A stretch of 64,000 bases of DNA from Sclerurus mexicanus (GCA_013396755.1 VWZF01002908.1:22649-86648); one strand, 5' to 3'; shown: positions 11,339 to 22,392, counted from the stretch's first letter. Program-made: numbers and translations. The notes: generated by a model from the sequence alone, not told the origin.

Positions 11339-12529
11339 CTCCAACACCTCTGCTCACTGGGGAGAGGTGTGGGATGTCACATTGCCAAGACTTCCAGCTT
11401 GCTCCTTGTGCTACCTTGGTGTTGTTGCAAGACTCCTACTCCTTCCAGGCTTTTAAATGTTATGGGAAAAGGTGGATTTGCCAGGCTGGTTTATTTATCT
11501 GTGAGTTATCACAAGAGTGGAAAGGTGGAGACAGACTGGGATTGATGGAAATCCAGGAGAGGATGGGAGAGAAGATGGTGCCTTTCAGACAGAATATTGT
11601 GCTTGATGACATGGGAGATGTCCCTTGAGGCACCTGGATCCAGGAGGTTCCCCAGAAGTTCTCCACTGGCAGAGGCAAACCATCTGTGCTGCTGGATCTC
11701 CCAGCAGGAAGGTCTGTGATGTCCCAGATGATGTTCTCTGGCTCTATGGTCAATTCGTCTCCCCAACATTGCAGTTTAGTCACCATGACTTGCACAAAGC
11801 CAGGAGAAATATCTTTCCAGCAGGCTGTAAATTCCTATTTTTCCCTCAAGGAAGCTCTGCAGGTTCATCCATGCTGAGGACCTGCTCCTGTGCTGGGAAG
11901 GATTACAACAGGAGGGATAAAATTCATTAATCTGTTTGGGAAAACAAAAAAAAAATAGTTGCATGGATAAATCTTTGTTGTGCTTGTGCCTCAGGGTGAA
12001 TGAAACATGCACCATGGTCCGGATTTCATGGGAGCTCGTGGTGTGGCCAGGGAAGGTCCCAGTCATTGGGAATATGTTCCCATCCAGCTCCAAGAGGGGA
12101 CAGGAGCAGGCAGCAGGACACAGAGAAGCTCTGCAATGGGGCTGAGAACCCCAGGCAGGTCCACGCGGCGAGGTGCTTTCTCTGTCCATTAAAAGAGAGG
12201 GAAACCCAGGAATTAGACGTGGCCAGCCCCGTGGGGAGGACACCCAAACACAGGGAATGTGCAGAGGTGTTTCCATGAGCCCAGCATTCCAGCTGAGTTC
12301 AGAAATGCCAGTTGTCCCTCCACAATGGCCTCAAGGAATGCCCTCCCTTTGCTTTTGTGGTTTATTTGCTGTCTGGGTGCTACAGCTGAGCTGGGAAAAT
12401 ATTCCAGGGTTGGCTGAACCATGTGCTCGGAAAGAGAGGGTCACACCAGCCCTGCCTGCATTTTTGTGGATCTCCAGCTCTGGGAGAGGAGTTAACGTGC
12501 TGGTGGGATAAATATCTGCATTGATGAAG
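11339..12529. other. Unique non-coding stretch
   Basis: No repeat family recognised. An A-rich run lies at about 11940-11957. The overlapping open frames are short and have no known domain. Confidence 0.4.
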
Positions 12530-12672
12530 GGAAGTGATGGAGCAGCTCCATCACCAACCCTGGAAGTGTTCATAAAACACGTGGATGTGGCACTTGGGGA
12601 CACGGGGTAGTGGTGGCCTTGGCAGTGGTGGGGAAGGTTGGACTTGATGATCTTAGAGGGCTTGGTTGAAAT
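12530..12672 (+). mobile_element. Decayed CR1 fragment
   Basis: 'ccctggaagtgttcataaaa', 'cgtggatgtggcacttgggg' and 'ggttggacttgatgatctta' follow the order of an older CR1 3' region. The last terminus is worn. Confidence 0.7.
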
Positions 12673-13472
12673 ATCAAGGGCTAGTTTTGAGTGTGAAGAT
12701 GCAAAGATGGCATGAACAAGCACAACTTCTGGGACAAAAGGGCACAAAAATCTCATTTCCCTGGTTCTGCTCTTTCCAGCAGAGTTTTCCCTGCTGTTAT
12801 TACTTTTTCCCGAATATCTTCGGCCCCTCTCAGCGGTGCCCCAGGGGATTTCAAGCCTCCAAAACCCTCTGCTTTGCCATCCCTTGCAGCTGGCAGAGCA
12901 TCCCATGGCCATGAACCCACCTGGCACCCTTCGGGGGGTGTCCTCATTGTCCCCTTCCTGTCACAGCTCAGCGCAGTCCCTGAGCCAGGTGATGGCCCCC
13001 GGTCCTGCCCGCAGACCTGGGGAATGTTATGGTGCCCCAACATCCTCCGAGGTGTTTGTTTTACTTTTAAGCAAAACAAACCTCTCCAAGGCATGTTAAA
13101 ATAAGGTCTGTGCGTGGCCACAAAGTCCAGGCTGCAAAGGCTGGGAAACCCCAAGCTCAGCTGTGGTTGTGTGGCTTCGATGTGACTCCTTTTGGTGTGG
13201 AAATGGTGTTCCTGTTTGGAATGACACGGTCACAGGCGAGGCAGGAGCGGATCAAAGGGCCGGTGTTCCCTCCCTGAGCAGCCCTTTAGTAACCCATTTT
13301 CTGCTTGTTGACCAAGAGCAGCTGCAGGTCACGGGTTTCAGGTCACTGGTTGGTCCCAGCTTTGTCCACCTGAGGCTCCACAAGTGACTCTGACCATGAA
13401 GACTGTGCAAATATGGGCAAACTTCCCAGCACGGGGAGCCAGCAGCATTTTGCAGAGGGGAAATGCAGGTGG
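12673..13472. other. Unique non-coding stretch
   Basis: GC-moderate sequence with no repeat or exon I recognise. Confidence 0.4.
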
Positions 13473-13830
13473 TTGGAAATGCTCAGGGGGCTGGCACACT
13501 CCTCCTGTGGGGAAAGGCTGGGAGAGCTGGGCATGTTCAGCCTGGAGAAGAGAAGGCTCTGGGGAGAACTTGTTGCAGCCTTTCAGTACTTGAAGGGGCT
13601 CCAAGAGAGGTGGGGAGGGATTTTGGACAAGGGATGGAGGGATGGGACAAAGGAGGGTGGCTTTAAACAGAATGACAGGAGGTTCAGATGGGATACTGGG
13701 AAGGAATTGCTGGCTGGGAGGGTGGGGAGGCCCTGGCACAGGTTGGGCAGAGAAGCTGTGGCTGCCCCTGGATACCTGGAAGTGTCCAAGGCCAGGTTGG
13801 ATGGGGCTTGGAGACACCTGGGATATGGAA
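13473..13830 (+). mobile_element. CR1 LINE truncated at both ends
   Basis: Runs from 'gggagagctgggcatgttca' through 'ggctgcccctggatacctgg' to 'ggcttggagacacctgggat', then stops before the normal CR1 3' terminus. The 3' end has been deleted or replaced. This copy retains an upstream part that most others lack. Confidence 0.85.
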
Positions 13831-14389
13831 AGTCACCCTGGGACAGTGATTGAAAGGGCATTTCCTTCTGCTCGGTGTCTGCTTTGGGAGTGTTTGTGCC
13901 AGCTGAGTGTCCTGTGCTGGGTGACAGGGCAGGTGGGGTTTGCAGGGAGAGGAGCCTGACCCTGGATCCCCATCCCAACCTTGGTGTTCTGGGGACAGCC
14001 CTTCCCAAGGCACTGATCTGAGGGTGTGGGGGGTGTTTGTATTTTTATGGTGCTTCTCTGTGTGACACTGGTGCAGTTCCAGGTTCAGGGGACGTGGGGC
14101 TGCCCAGCACTGTCTCACCTGTGGCTGAGAGCGTTGGACGCAGCTGAGGGTGCTGCTGAGAACACACGTGTGCCTGTGCTGCTGTGTGCAAGGAACACGT
14201 GACACTGAACACGCTTGTGCACGTCCTGCAGGGCACCTGGGTGGGTCTGCTGGGCATCCACGGCTCTTTTGGGGGGTTGCTGAAGGGGGCCGGGGGGTTT
14301 GTGCATCCTAATCCTGGTTGCACCCATCCAAGATCTGCTGGAGCTGGACTCTCCCACTGGACGCTGGTGTCCTCGGCTGTGCTCCCTTG
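13831..14389. other. Non-coding stretch ahead of a CR1 copy
   Basis: Unique-looking sequence. 14230-14389 may already be decayed CR1 upstream of the reverse-transcriptase remnant, but I cannot fix the boundary. Confidence 0.35.
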
Positions 14390-14908
14390 CTGTCACCAGG
14401 GGGGTTCCACAGGGCTCCATCTCCGAGATCTTCATAAATGACTTGGACGCAGGACTGGAGTGGGATACTGAGCAGCCCTTTGGCCAAGTCCCAGCTTGGG
14501 GGTGTTTGGGGATCGGGTGGGTGGGGTTTGGTGTGGGGTTTTTGGGCTGATACTGAGCAAATTTACAATGACACAAACCTCAGAGGAGCTGTTGACTGAG
14601 GCAGCCTCACCTGCCATGTTGGGGCAGTTTTGTGCATCACAATATTCAAAAGACACTGAGCTATTGGAGAGTGTCCAAAGGAGGGACACGGGGATGGTTC
14701 AGGGCCTGGAGGGGAAGCGTGTGAGGACACTGAGGGTGCTTGGGGTGTCCAGCTGGNGCACGGCCCCGAGGCTGCCAGAGCTCCAGGAGGGTTTGGATGA
14801 TGCTCTGGGGCACAGGGTGGCATTGGTGGGGTGTCTGTGCAGGGCTGAGGGTTGGGCTGGGTGGTCCCTGTGAGTCCCTTCCAGCTCAGGCTATTCCATG
14901 ACTTTGTG
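14390..14908 (+). mobile_element. CR1 LINE with reverse-transcriptase remnant and an N
   Basis: Around 14394-14460 the frame reads GVPQGS, a deletion, then FINDLDAGLE. This is the conserved reverse-transcriptase block of CR1 ORF2, where intact elements have extra residues between the two parts. Downstream the sequence matches the second CR1 subfamily (plus strand): 'gcacggccccgaggctgcc', 'gatgatgctctggggcacag', 'gtgtctgtgcagggctgagg'. A single N at 14757 marks an abrupt jump inside the element. The element is non-functional. Confidence 0.8.
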
Positions 14909-14924
14909 GGCTGCTGGATCCGGA

Positions 14925-15420
14925 CTCTGCCCTGGCTACCGGGCTCTGTCCCTGGACACGGGGCTCCGGCGCAGCCCTTGGCTGTGCTCCCTTGCTGCCC
15001 TCTGCAGGCAGCCGCCCCATTCCCGGCGCAGCCCACCCCGCATCCCCTGGGGAACAGCCCTGCCCTTGCTCAGCACGCTTCCCCCCTCCCGGCACCCCAA
15101 AAAACCCCCTCTCCCTTCAGCCATAGCCCGAGGGCGGCGGCCGCTGGATCCAGCTGTGCCAGGGGGCACTCGCAGCCCTCCCGGCACGGTCCGGCGGCTT
15201 TGGCTGCGGCTGCCGGGGCACTGCGTGGGATGCAGAGATGTGACTCAGCCCGGGAGCCCCTCCTGCTGCTTGGAGAGGCTTCCCCACGGGAATTCGTGCC
15301 GGCTGGGTGAGGGTGGAGGGATGCAGGCGCTGCCCCGGCTGCAAAGGTGCCTTCCAAGGGGCAGGGCTCCCGGTTGTCGCTGTGATTATGGCTGCAGGCA
15401 ATTCCAAGTGTTGCTTTGGG
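14925..15420. promoter_or_regulatory. CpG-rich patch (candidate CpG island)
   Basis: I count roughly 30 CpG dinucleotides in about 500 bp of GC-rich sequence, far more than in neighbouring sequence. It holds a NotI-type GCGGCCGC at 15137-15144 and an AP-1 type TGACTCA at 15241-15247. No repeat family or exon is evident. CpG islands of this kind often mark promoters, but no transcript can be seen from sequence alone. Confidence 0.45.
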
Positions 15421-18283
15421 AAGCTTTTCCGTGCACAGGCTGGACCTGGAGCTTTCCCTTTCCTCCCCTCTTCCCTCTCTCTGCTGGGCAGATCAAGGTC
15501 GCAGCCTGGTTTGGGGGAGCTGCCTCCTGCTCCCACATCACCCTCAGTCTTCCCTAAGGAGCCAGACCTGGAAATTGGGCTGATCCGGAATATCTCCCCT
15601 TCAATCCAATCCCAAGCCAGGCTGGGATGAGGATGTGGGAAGCCTGGCTCTGCCCTGGAGCAGCAGTGTCTCGGGAACCTGGACCTGCAGCACCAGGGTA
15701 TTTATTAGCACTAGTTCCAGAAGCTGTGATCTGATGGGATCCAGAGGAGCCCAAACAAAATTCCATGGCCAGTTGGGGTTCTGTGTGTGCTGAGGAAACC
15801 AGAACATAAAAAGGGAGGAAGAACTTGAAACCACCCCGGTCCTACAACACTTCATTTTTCAGTTTCTGGGCAGGGTTTATATTTGGCATCTAATTAATCT
15901 CCAAACACACAAAAATCATGCAGTTTTGCAATTTCACAGTGCCTTTTACCTGGGAATTTGGAAACACCTTGTTAGGAAAAGGGGCTTTGCAATTATCCCG
16001 AGTGTCCAGATGGAAAAACTGAGCGAGGCTCTGTGTCTTTGCCAAGGTTATCCCACCAGTCAGTGGCAGAGGTGCGAATGAGGTGGTAAAGGCACTTCAC
16101 AGAAAATCCAAGTTAAAGGAAAAGTGCAAGGCGGGATCACAGCTGAGCTTTCCAGGAGCAATCCCGGCTCTGGCCCCGCTTCCCAGGGCTCGGTGCTGAG
16201 CCTGACACTCCATAACTGCTACGGAGCTCCCCAGCAGCTCAGTAACACCATCCTGGGGTCATTTGTGGTTGCAAGGGGAGCTCGGGAGCTCTGATTGATG
16301 GGACCTGGCCGTGCCCACCAGATCCCACAGCCCTGTGTAAGGAGAACATGATCTTCCTGGGACCTGGGAGTACCTGGGAGCTGCAAGTTGTTTTGGGCTC
16401 CAGCAGGATGAGAAGATCCACCCTTTAGGCTTGGAGGTCTCCACCTTCCAGGAGCTGAAGTTCTGCTTTGGTCACTGGGGCTGGATGCACCAAGTTTTCA
16501 TCCATGTGGTGATTTTTTTCAAGGCTCTGCTCAGTGGGACATGGATTTGCTCTGGAGTGGTTTACACTGGGAATGTGGGAGGTGCCAGCCTGTCCCAGCT
16601 TCGTGGAGGAGCAGAGGGGTCAGCAGGAGGAGAAGCAGGGTGGTGAATTGCTTGGCTGTTCATTCACAGCCCAAGCAGCAGAGAATAGATGGATTTTAGA
16701 CCATGGCTTAAAAAAAGGAGTTAATGGGACGAAGGGAGCAGCTGGACTCTGTTGTATATTGGGTCAAGGTGGCAAGAACCAGGAGAAAGGGCATCTTTAT
16801 GGAAAAACCTGTGGGATGAGGTTTGGTTCCCTGCCCTTTGTTCCTGGGTGTGCTGCTCTCGGGTCAGGAAAGGGTCAGAATACATACTGGGATACCTGAG
16901 GTTTACGTGATCCTCCAAGCTGGTGGTGGAGCAAACCTGCAGCCCCAAACTTCTCTGCTCTGCAAGGGCCTGTTTTCAGCTCATGGATGTGTTTCAAGTC
17001 ACCCACTCCCTAATTTGTCTTCTTTGAGGCTTGTGATGTCCAGCCTGGTGTCTCTGCACCAGGGGTGTTAGAGCCCTGCTCCAACTCCTGGAGATCCTGT
17101 GAAGCTGAGGGAGATGGGGAAGCAAATAAGCACCCAGAAATTCCTAAACCATCCACCTTTAAGGGAGGACAAAGGCTGCAGAACGGAGGGACAGCACAGG
17201 AAAGGGTTTCACAACAGCTGAAATGCCAAATCTGGGGCGGCGGATCCGGGATGAAGGATGGGCTTGGCACAAGGGGATGAGGAGGGAGCAGCTCCCGCCC
17301 AAATCCTGTTTAAATGCTGCCTTTGCCGGTACCTTAGCACAGGTAAGAGGTCACTGGAGCTCCGGCAGCAGCCGAGGGGAGCGCCAATTGGAACCAGATG
17401 TCAGGAAGTGCGAGGCTCCAGGAACGTGTGGAAGGGCCTCCCGGCCATGGCGGCGCAGCCCCAACACTGGGGTCATTCACTGAGCGATTATTGGCATCCC
17501 GCGGGGCTGGCCTCTTCCAGACGGGAATCCACCTCCAGCAGCTCCGGGGGGCTGCCCGGAGCCTTCCTGGGAAGGGCTGGCACCGGGAGTCAGCGGGCTC
17601 TGGATGGGAGGTGGGATGAATGGACCTGCCATTGATGGTGGGAAGGCTCCTGTTGAGTTCAGAGGGCTTTGCCTCAGGCTGAGAGCCACAGCTTTGGGAA
17701 AAAATGAAAAATTATGGAAAAGAGAGGCCAGGGCCTGTCCCTCTCCCTCAGCTTTGTGCTGGAACATCCATTAGAGCTTCTGTGTGTTGTGTGTTCCACT
17801 TTTTCTCTTGGGGAGCGTTGCCTGTGGAGTCATCGAGGCAATGAGGTTGTGGTGGGTCCATGGGTGCTCCAGGCCTTAAACAGGGCTCTGTTCAGCAGAT
17901 CCTAGAAATCCCCTGGAAGTTACGGTTGAAGCAGGAACAGCTGGGGGAGAATTCCTTGCCTGGCTTTTGTAGGAGGCCAGGCACTTTGGATGTAAGCAGT
18001 TCTTCACGCTCCCATAGTCATGGTCGTCCACTCTGTCTTTGCTCTTTGTGGACACAAGTTCCTCCAGTTCACATCAGCTTTGCATGGCCCAAAAACTCCA
18101 TGAGGATGTTTTGGGGAAAGACTCTCCTGTTTATTTTCATGCACAAACCTTCAGGAAAGGTGGGAAAACAGCAGTTCTGAGGGTGGAAATGATGGTTTAT
18201 GCTTTTTAATTGGTATTTTCAGTCTTCCTTCTCTGCTCTTTCTGCTCTATAGAAAGCCCCTCAAAATCTCAGCAATCACCTTC
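15421..18283. other. Unique non-coding stretch
   Basis: Nearly 3 kb without a clear CR1 copy. 17220-17620 is moderately CpG-rich. Open frames are present on both strands but overlap and show no domain. Nothing else recognised. Confidence 0.4.
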
Positions 18284-18400
18284 TTGGAAGTGTTCAAGGC
18301 CAGGCTGGATGGGGTTTGGAGCAAGATCATCTAGTGGAAAGTGTCCTTGATGACCTCCAAGGTCCCTTCCAGCCCAATCAGTCTGTGATTCCATGATTTT
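18284..18400 (+). mobile_element. CR1 LINE 3' fragment
   Basis: 'gtgttcaaggccaggctgga' and 'ggtcccttccagcccaatca', then 'gtctgtgattccatgatttt', give a short CR1 tail of about 117 bp. Confidence 0.85.
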
Positions 18401-19063
18401 ACACCAGACCAGTTTTAAAAGCTCAAGAAGGTCCAATATTGTCTTCCTTTCCAGCTGTTTAGCACTGCAACCCTCTGACACAACCTGAGCTTTCCATCCC
18501 CTTGATCTACTGCAGGAGGAAGAACATTGGGCTACAAACTCATCCTGTGGAAAAGCATTTTTGCTGGTGAATAATTGGAGAGCCACCAGCTCCTTCTGCT
18601 GAGCACTCACAAGGTGCTGCAGTGAGTCAGGAGAAAGATGTCCCAGCCCCTGTTTGATATTAAAGTAAGTCTTTCTCAAGCTGTTTCAGGGTCCCCAAGG
18701 TCACTGGATGTTGTTCTACTGAGATCAGTGAGATACAAGACCCTCCTGTGGGGAGACGGTCTCCAGCTGAATCAGGATTTATCAGTGTGGTTGTGGAAAC
18801 CTGTTCTCTCAGGAACCAGAGAATGCTGAGGAACATCACGTGGAGGGTTGGTGGTTTATTGTACGTCCTGGGACCACAGCTAATGGGGCCACCAGAGTGT
18901 GGGTCACGGTGTTAAGTGTCCTCCTCCAAGGAGACCCTTCCTAAGGAAAAATACCCCTGAGGCTTGTGATGAGGAGGGGGATCTGTGGCCACAGTTGGTG
19001 TCTGCAGGGTGGGTGTTTGAACCCAGCCCAGCCCCTCCCTCCCTGCCTGCTCTGCACCCCCTG
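18401..19063. other. Unique non-coding stretch
   Basis: No repeat or exon recognised between the CR1 tail and the duplicated block. Confidence 0.4.
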
Positions 19064-19810
19064 AGATGTCTCACCTGGGCAGGTGGTGCTTCCCCTCCAC
19101 TGCCTGCCCGTCCTGGCTGAGGCAGAGGTTTGGGCTCGAGGACCTCCAGATGTGCTTTCCACCCCCAAGTGTTCTAGGAGTCCATGAATTCTGATTAACA
19201 ATGACTTTAATGAGCAGGCCAAGTGCCAGCTTGGCTTTCCCTTCCAGGCTGGGAAGAGAAGGGAGCTGTGGCTGAGGGGCTGCTCCGCACATCGAGCCAC
19301 CTCCTTGCAATCCCTGCCTTTTCCAGGATCCAGGGAAAGGGAGCAGAGCAGATGCGCCGCTCCCCAGAGCTGGCACTGCCCACCCAGTGGCACCGGCTCC
19401 ATCCTGCCAGAGCCCCTGCCTGCCTGGCCCAGCAGTGGGAACACCCAGCTGTGCCGAGGGGCTTCTGCACAGCCCCCAGTCCAACAGGATGGCTCTGCAA
19501 GCCGGGCTTTATTCCAGGAGGAGGTTGCCATGGCTGGGAATTTGGCACCTTTAGAGCTGAGCCTAATTATCTGAGGGGACTTTTCACACCCCAGACAGAG
19601 CAAAAAGCCACTCCCTGCCATCTCTGCAAGGAAGGAAGTGAAAAGTGAGGATCTGTTGGGAAAACAGAAGGGAAGACAAACTTTGGAAGGCCTTTGTAGC
19701 CATTTCTTTAGTTCGGTGATGATCTGGGATGGTTGGAGGGAGCAAAAGGATGCCCAGCCCAGGGGACACTTCACCCTGTTTGCTGCTTTAGGCTCAAAAA
19801 AGGAGCAGAT
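19064..19810 (+). repeat. 747-bp block, first copy of a perfect tandem duplication
   Basis: This block repeats at a constant offset of 749 bases (19813-20559) with no difference that I can find, and only 'cN' lies between the copies. The first ~130 bp include a worn CR1 3' end (about 19128-19193: 'gaggacctccagatgtgctt', 'ttctaggagtccatgaattc'); the rest is not a family I know. The long minus-strand open frame (to 277 codons) is simply duplicated with it and has no known domain. A diverged inverted copy of 19127-19727 lies at 61273-61870. Confidence 0.9.
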
Positions 19811-19811
19811 C

Positions 19812-19812
19812 N
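19812..19812. other. Assembly gap character (N)
   Basis: A single N joins the end of the first 747-bp copy to the start of the second, as expected where two overlapping contigs were placed end to end without merging. Confidence 0.9.
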
Positions 19813-20559
19813 AGATGTCTCACCTGGGCAGGTGGTGCTTCCCCTCCACTGCCTGCCCGTCCTGGCTGAGGCAGAGGTTTGGGCTCGAGGACCTCCAGAT
19901 GTGCTTTCCACCCCCAAGTGTTCTAGGAGTCCATGAATTCTGATTAACAATGACTTTAATGAGCAGGCCAAGTGCCAGCTTGGCTTTCCCTTCCAGGCTG
20001 GGAAGAGAAGGGAGCTGTGGCTGAGGGGCTGCTCCGCACATCGAGCCACCTCCTTGCAATCCCTGCCTTTTCCAGGATCCAGGGAAAGGGAGCAGAGCAG
20101 ATGCGCCGCTCCCCAGAGCTGGCACTGCCCACCCAGTGGCACCGGCTCCATCCTGCCAGAGCCCCTGCCTGCCTGGCCCAGCAGTGGGAACACCCAGCTG
20201 TGCCGAGGGGCTTCTGCACAGCCCCCAGTCCAACAGGATGGCTCTGCAAGCCGGGCTTTATTCCAGGAGGAGGTTGCCATGGCTGGGAATTTGGCACCTT
20301 TAGAGCTGAGCCTAATTATCTGAGGGGACTTTTCACACCCCAGACAGAGCAAAAAGCCACTCCCTGCCATCTCTGCAAGGAAGGAAGTGAAAAGTGAGGA
20401 TCTGTTGGGAAAACAGAAGGGAAGACAAACTTTGGAAGGCCTTTGTAGCCATTTCTTTAGTTCGGTGATGATCTGGGATGGTTGGAGGGAGCAAAAGGAT
20501 GCCCAGCCCAGGGGACACTTCACCCTGTTTGCTGCTTTAGGCTCAAAAAAGGAGCAGAT
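19813..20559 (+). repeat. 747-bp block, second copy (probable false duplication)
   Basis: Identical by eye to 19064-19810. Downstream the sequence continues into unique 'tggctcagattttctgaaat', whereas the first copy ends at the N. Perfect identity plus the N favour an assembly artefact over a biological tandem duplication. Confidence 0.9.
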
Positions 20560-20697
20560 TGGCTCAGATTTTCTGAAATGCCGCGGCTGTGTGAGGATAC
20601 ACGGGCAGGAATGGGAGTGGTGGGATTTGGGGGATATCTAGNCGGCTCAGATTTTCCGAAATGCCGCGGCTGGTGGGATTTGGGGGATATCTAGGCC
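20560..20697 (+). repeat. Short duplicated segment across an N
   Basis: 'ggctcagattttctgaaatg' starting near 20562 recurs with one difference just after the N at 20642. 'ggtgggatttgggggatatc' is also present on both sides (about 20616 and 20671). The second copy lacks an internal stretch of about 30 bp. This looks like another unmerged contig overlap, or two alleles. Confidence 0.75.
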
Positions 20698-21348
20698 AGG
20701 GGGACACCCTTTTAGTTCCCTTCACTTCTTCCAAGTGTCCCTGAGTGAAAAAGTGCACGGGGTTATGGCTTTGGAACCGCTCACTTCACGGGATCGGAAT
20801 GACTTACTAACCCTTCCTATCTGAACAAAAATAACCCCAAACATTCCCTTTCCTCCCCACCCCTCCCAGGCCTCATGACTTTAAAAGGATTTGTGACAAG
20901 CCACGAGCCTTGAGAAAATAAACCAGGATGAATTCCCATCCACAGAGACAATTCCGAAGGTATGTGTCTCCTCCTCCCTGCTCAATGGAAAACCACAGGC
21001 TTGGCCAGGACTGGAAGAGGAGCCTTTTCATTCAAGATTTCCCAAATGGCATCACGAGGAATGGTCTCAGTCCCTTCTAAATGAGGTCCGTGGGGAACCT
21101 GCTTCCCTTCGTGTGCCAGGTTGGATGTGCAGAGCACGCAGGGCTGGGTGATGTTCTCAGCACACGGGACTGGGACAAGGCATGGCTGGGATGAAGCCTC
21201 ATCAGTGGGATAATCACCCTCTGGAAATGCCCAGCTCTTCCCAAGTGTCCCACTTAGTGCCTGGGAGAGGGATTTTAAAACAGGAGATGCTGCCTCACCT
21301 TTTTCTCTAAATACCCGGCGGGGTTTGAAAGGATGTTTTCAGGAGGGG
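20698..21348. other. Unique non-coding stretch
   Basis: No repeat family, RNA gene or exon recognised. Confidence 0.4.
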
Positions 21349-21699
21349 CTGGCATGACTTTTGGAGTTCCTGGAGGTTTGGGAGGATGGCTTTTGGAATT
21401 CCTGGAGGTTTGGAAGGATGGGTTTTGGAATTCATGTTGGTTTGAAGGGCTGGCTTTTGGAATTCCTGGAGATTTGGGAGGATGGGTTTTGGAATTCCTG
21501 GACGTTTGGAAGGATTGGTTTTGAAGTTTCTGGAGGTTTGAAATAATGACTTTTTTGACTTCCTGGAGGTTTAAAAGGCAGATTTTTTGAATTTCATGGT
21601 TTGGGCGGATGGCTTTTGGAATTCCTAGAGGTTTGGAGGGCTGGCTTTTGGAATTCCTGGAGGTGTGGAAGGCTGGCTTTTGGAATTCCTGGAGGACAT
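21349..21699 (+). repeat. 36-bp minisatellite, about ten units
   Basis: The unit 'ggcttttggaattcctgg' plus 'aggtttgggaggat' recurs about every 36 bp. Outer units are close to each other and the middle ones (about 21540-21605) are more diverged. Because 36 is a multiple of three and the unit has no stop, open frames run through on both strands: the minus frame repeats a 12-residue Lys/Pro/Ser-rich motif and the plus frame a Trp/Gly/Phe-rich one. I take these as by-products, not genes. Confidence 0.85.
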
Positions 21700-22322
21700 G
21701 TAGGGTGCACAGCTTACCCTGTTTGGAGATGATCTGGACAAGTCTCACAGTGGTCACAAGTGTGAAATCCAGCGTGGGTGAGAAGGCTGGTTTCAGTCCC
21801 AAGCAGCTTGGAGATATCAGGGGGCAAAGCAAACATCTGCGCATGACCTTAAATCTGGGCTTGACGTTGGTCTAGGTCTATTTTAGGTCAGTTCTAGCTC
21901 AGTTCCTTGGTGTAGGTGACTTTCTTGCCTGTGTTGGTTCAGCCAGTGCTCTGTTGGGAGCCGAGCTCTGGCTCCAGCCCTTCCTGCCCACCAGAGAGGG
22001 AGAAGCAGTACTGGGCTCTTGGAGTGGACTGGTTTCCCTAACACCCTGGTCCCCACAAGACATGACATTCCGGGAGTGCCACTGGGATGTGCCATGGGAT
22101 GGGTGGGGTCAGCAGAAGACAGTCCTTGTGCTCCGTGATGCTCTGTGGGATGACGTCAAACACTGTGGTTTGTGCTGGTCGGAAGGACAAGGGTGTGCAG
22201 AGGTTGGAAAGGGCATTTTCCTTCTGTGCTCCAGAAATCCTCCTCTTGTTTGGCTTTGTTGAAAACATTGGCAGAGAAGTGCAAAAAAATGTTCCCATCG
22301 ACGGCCTGGTGGTTTTTGTTTT
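21700..22322. other. Unique non-coding stretch
   Basis: Nothing recognised. The sequence is mixed in composition and open frames are short. Confidence 0.4.
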
Positions 22323-22392
22323 GTCATCATCGAATCACTGAATGGTTTGGGTTGGAAGGGACCTCGAGGATCATCCATTTCCAGCTCCCATG
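22323..22392 (-). mobile_element. Very short CR1 3' end
   Basis: 'aatggtttgggttggaaggg' and 'acctcgaggatcatccattt' in reverse-complement orientation, about 70 bp. Like the 5.8-kb copy, the terminus reads TCATCATCGAATC instead of the usual octamer. Confidence 0.8.

Noticed and set aside
14898..15557. 219-codon plus-strand open frame across the CpG-rich patch
   Set aside because: CpG-rich sequence has few stops; several frames on both strands are open here. Not called without transcript evidence.
18941..19774. 277-codon minus-strand open frame, repeated at 19771-20523 and partly at 61378-61932
   Set aside because: The three frames are copies of one repeat module, so their conservation reflects DNA identity. 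No recognisable domain, and one end is CR1.
21349..21699. CRISPR-like array of short repeats
   Set aside because: Units are directly adjacent with no unique spacers, and the genome is vertebrate.
21275..21844. 189-codon Pro/Lys/Ser repeat protein (minus strand)
   Set aside because: Produced by the 36-bp minisatellite period; no start context or flanking coding signal.
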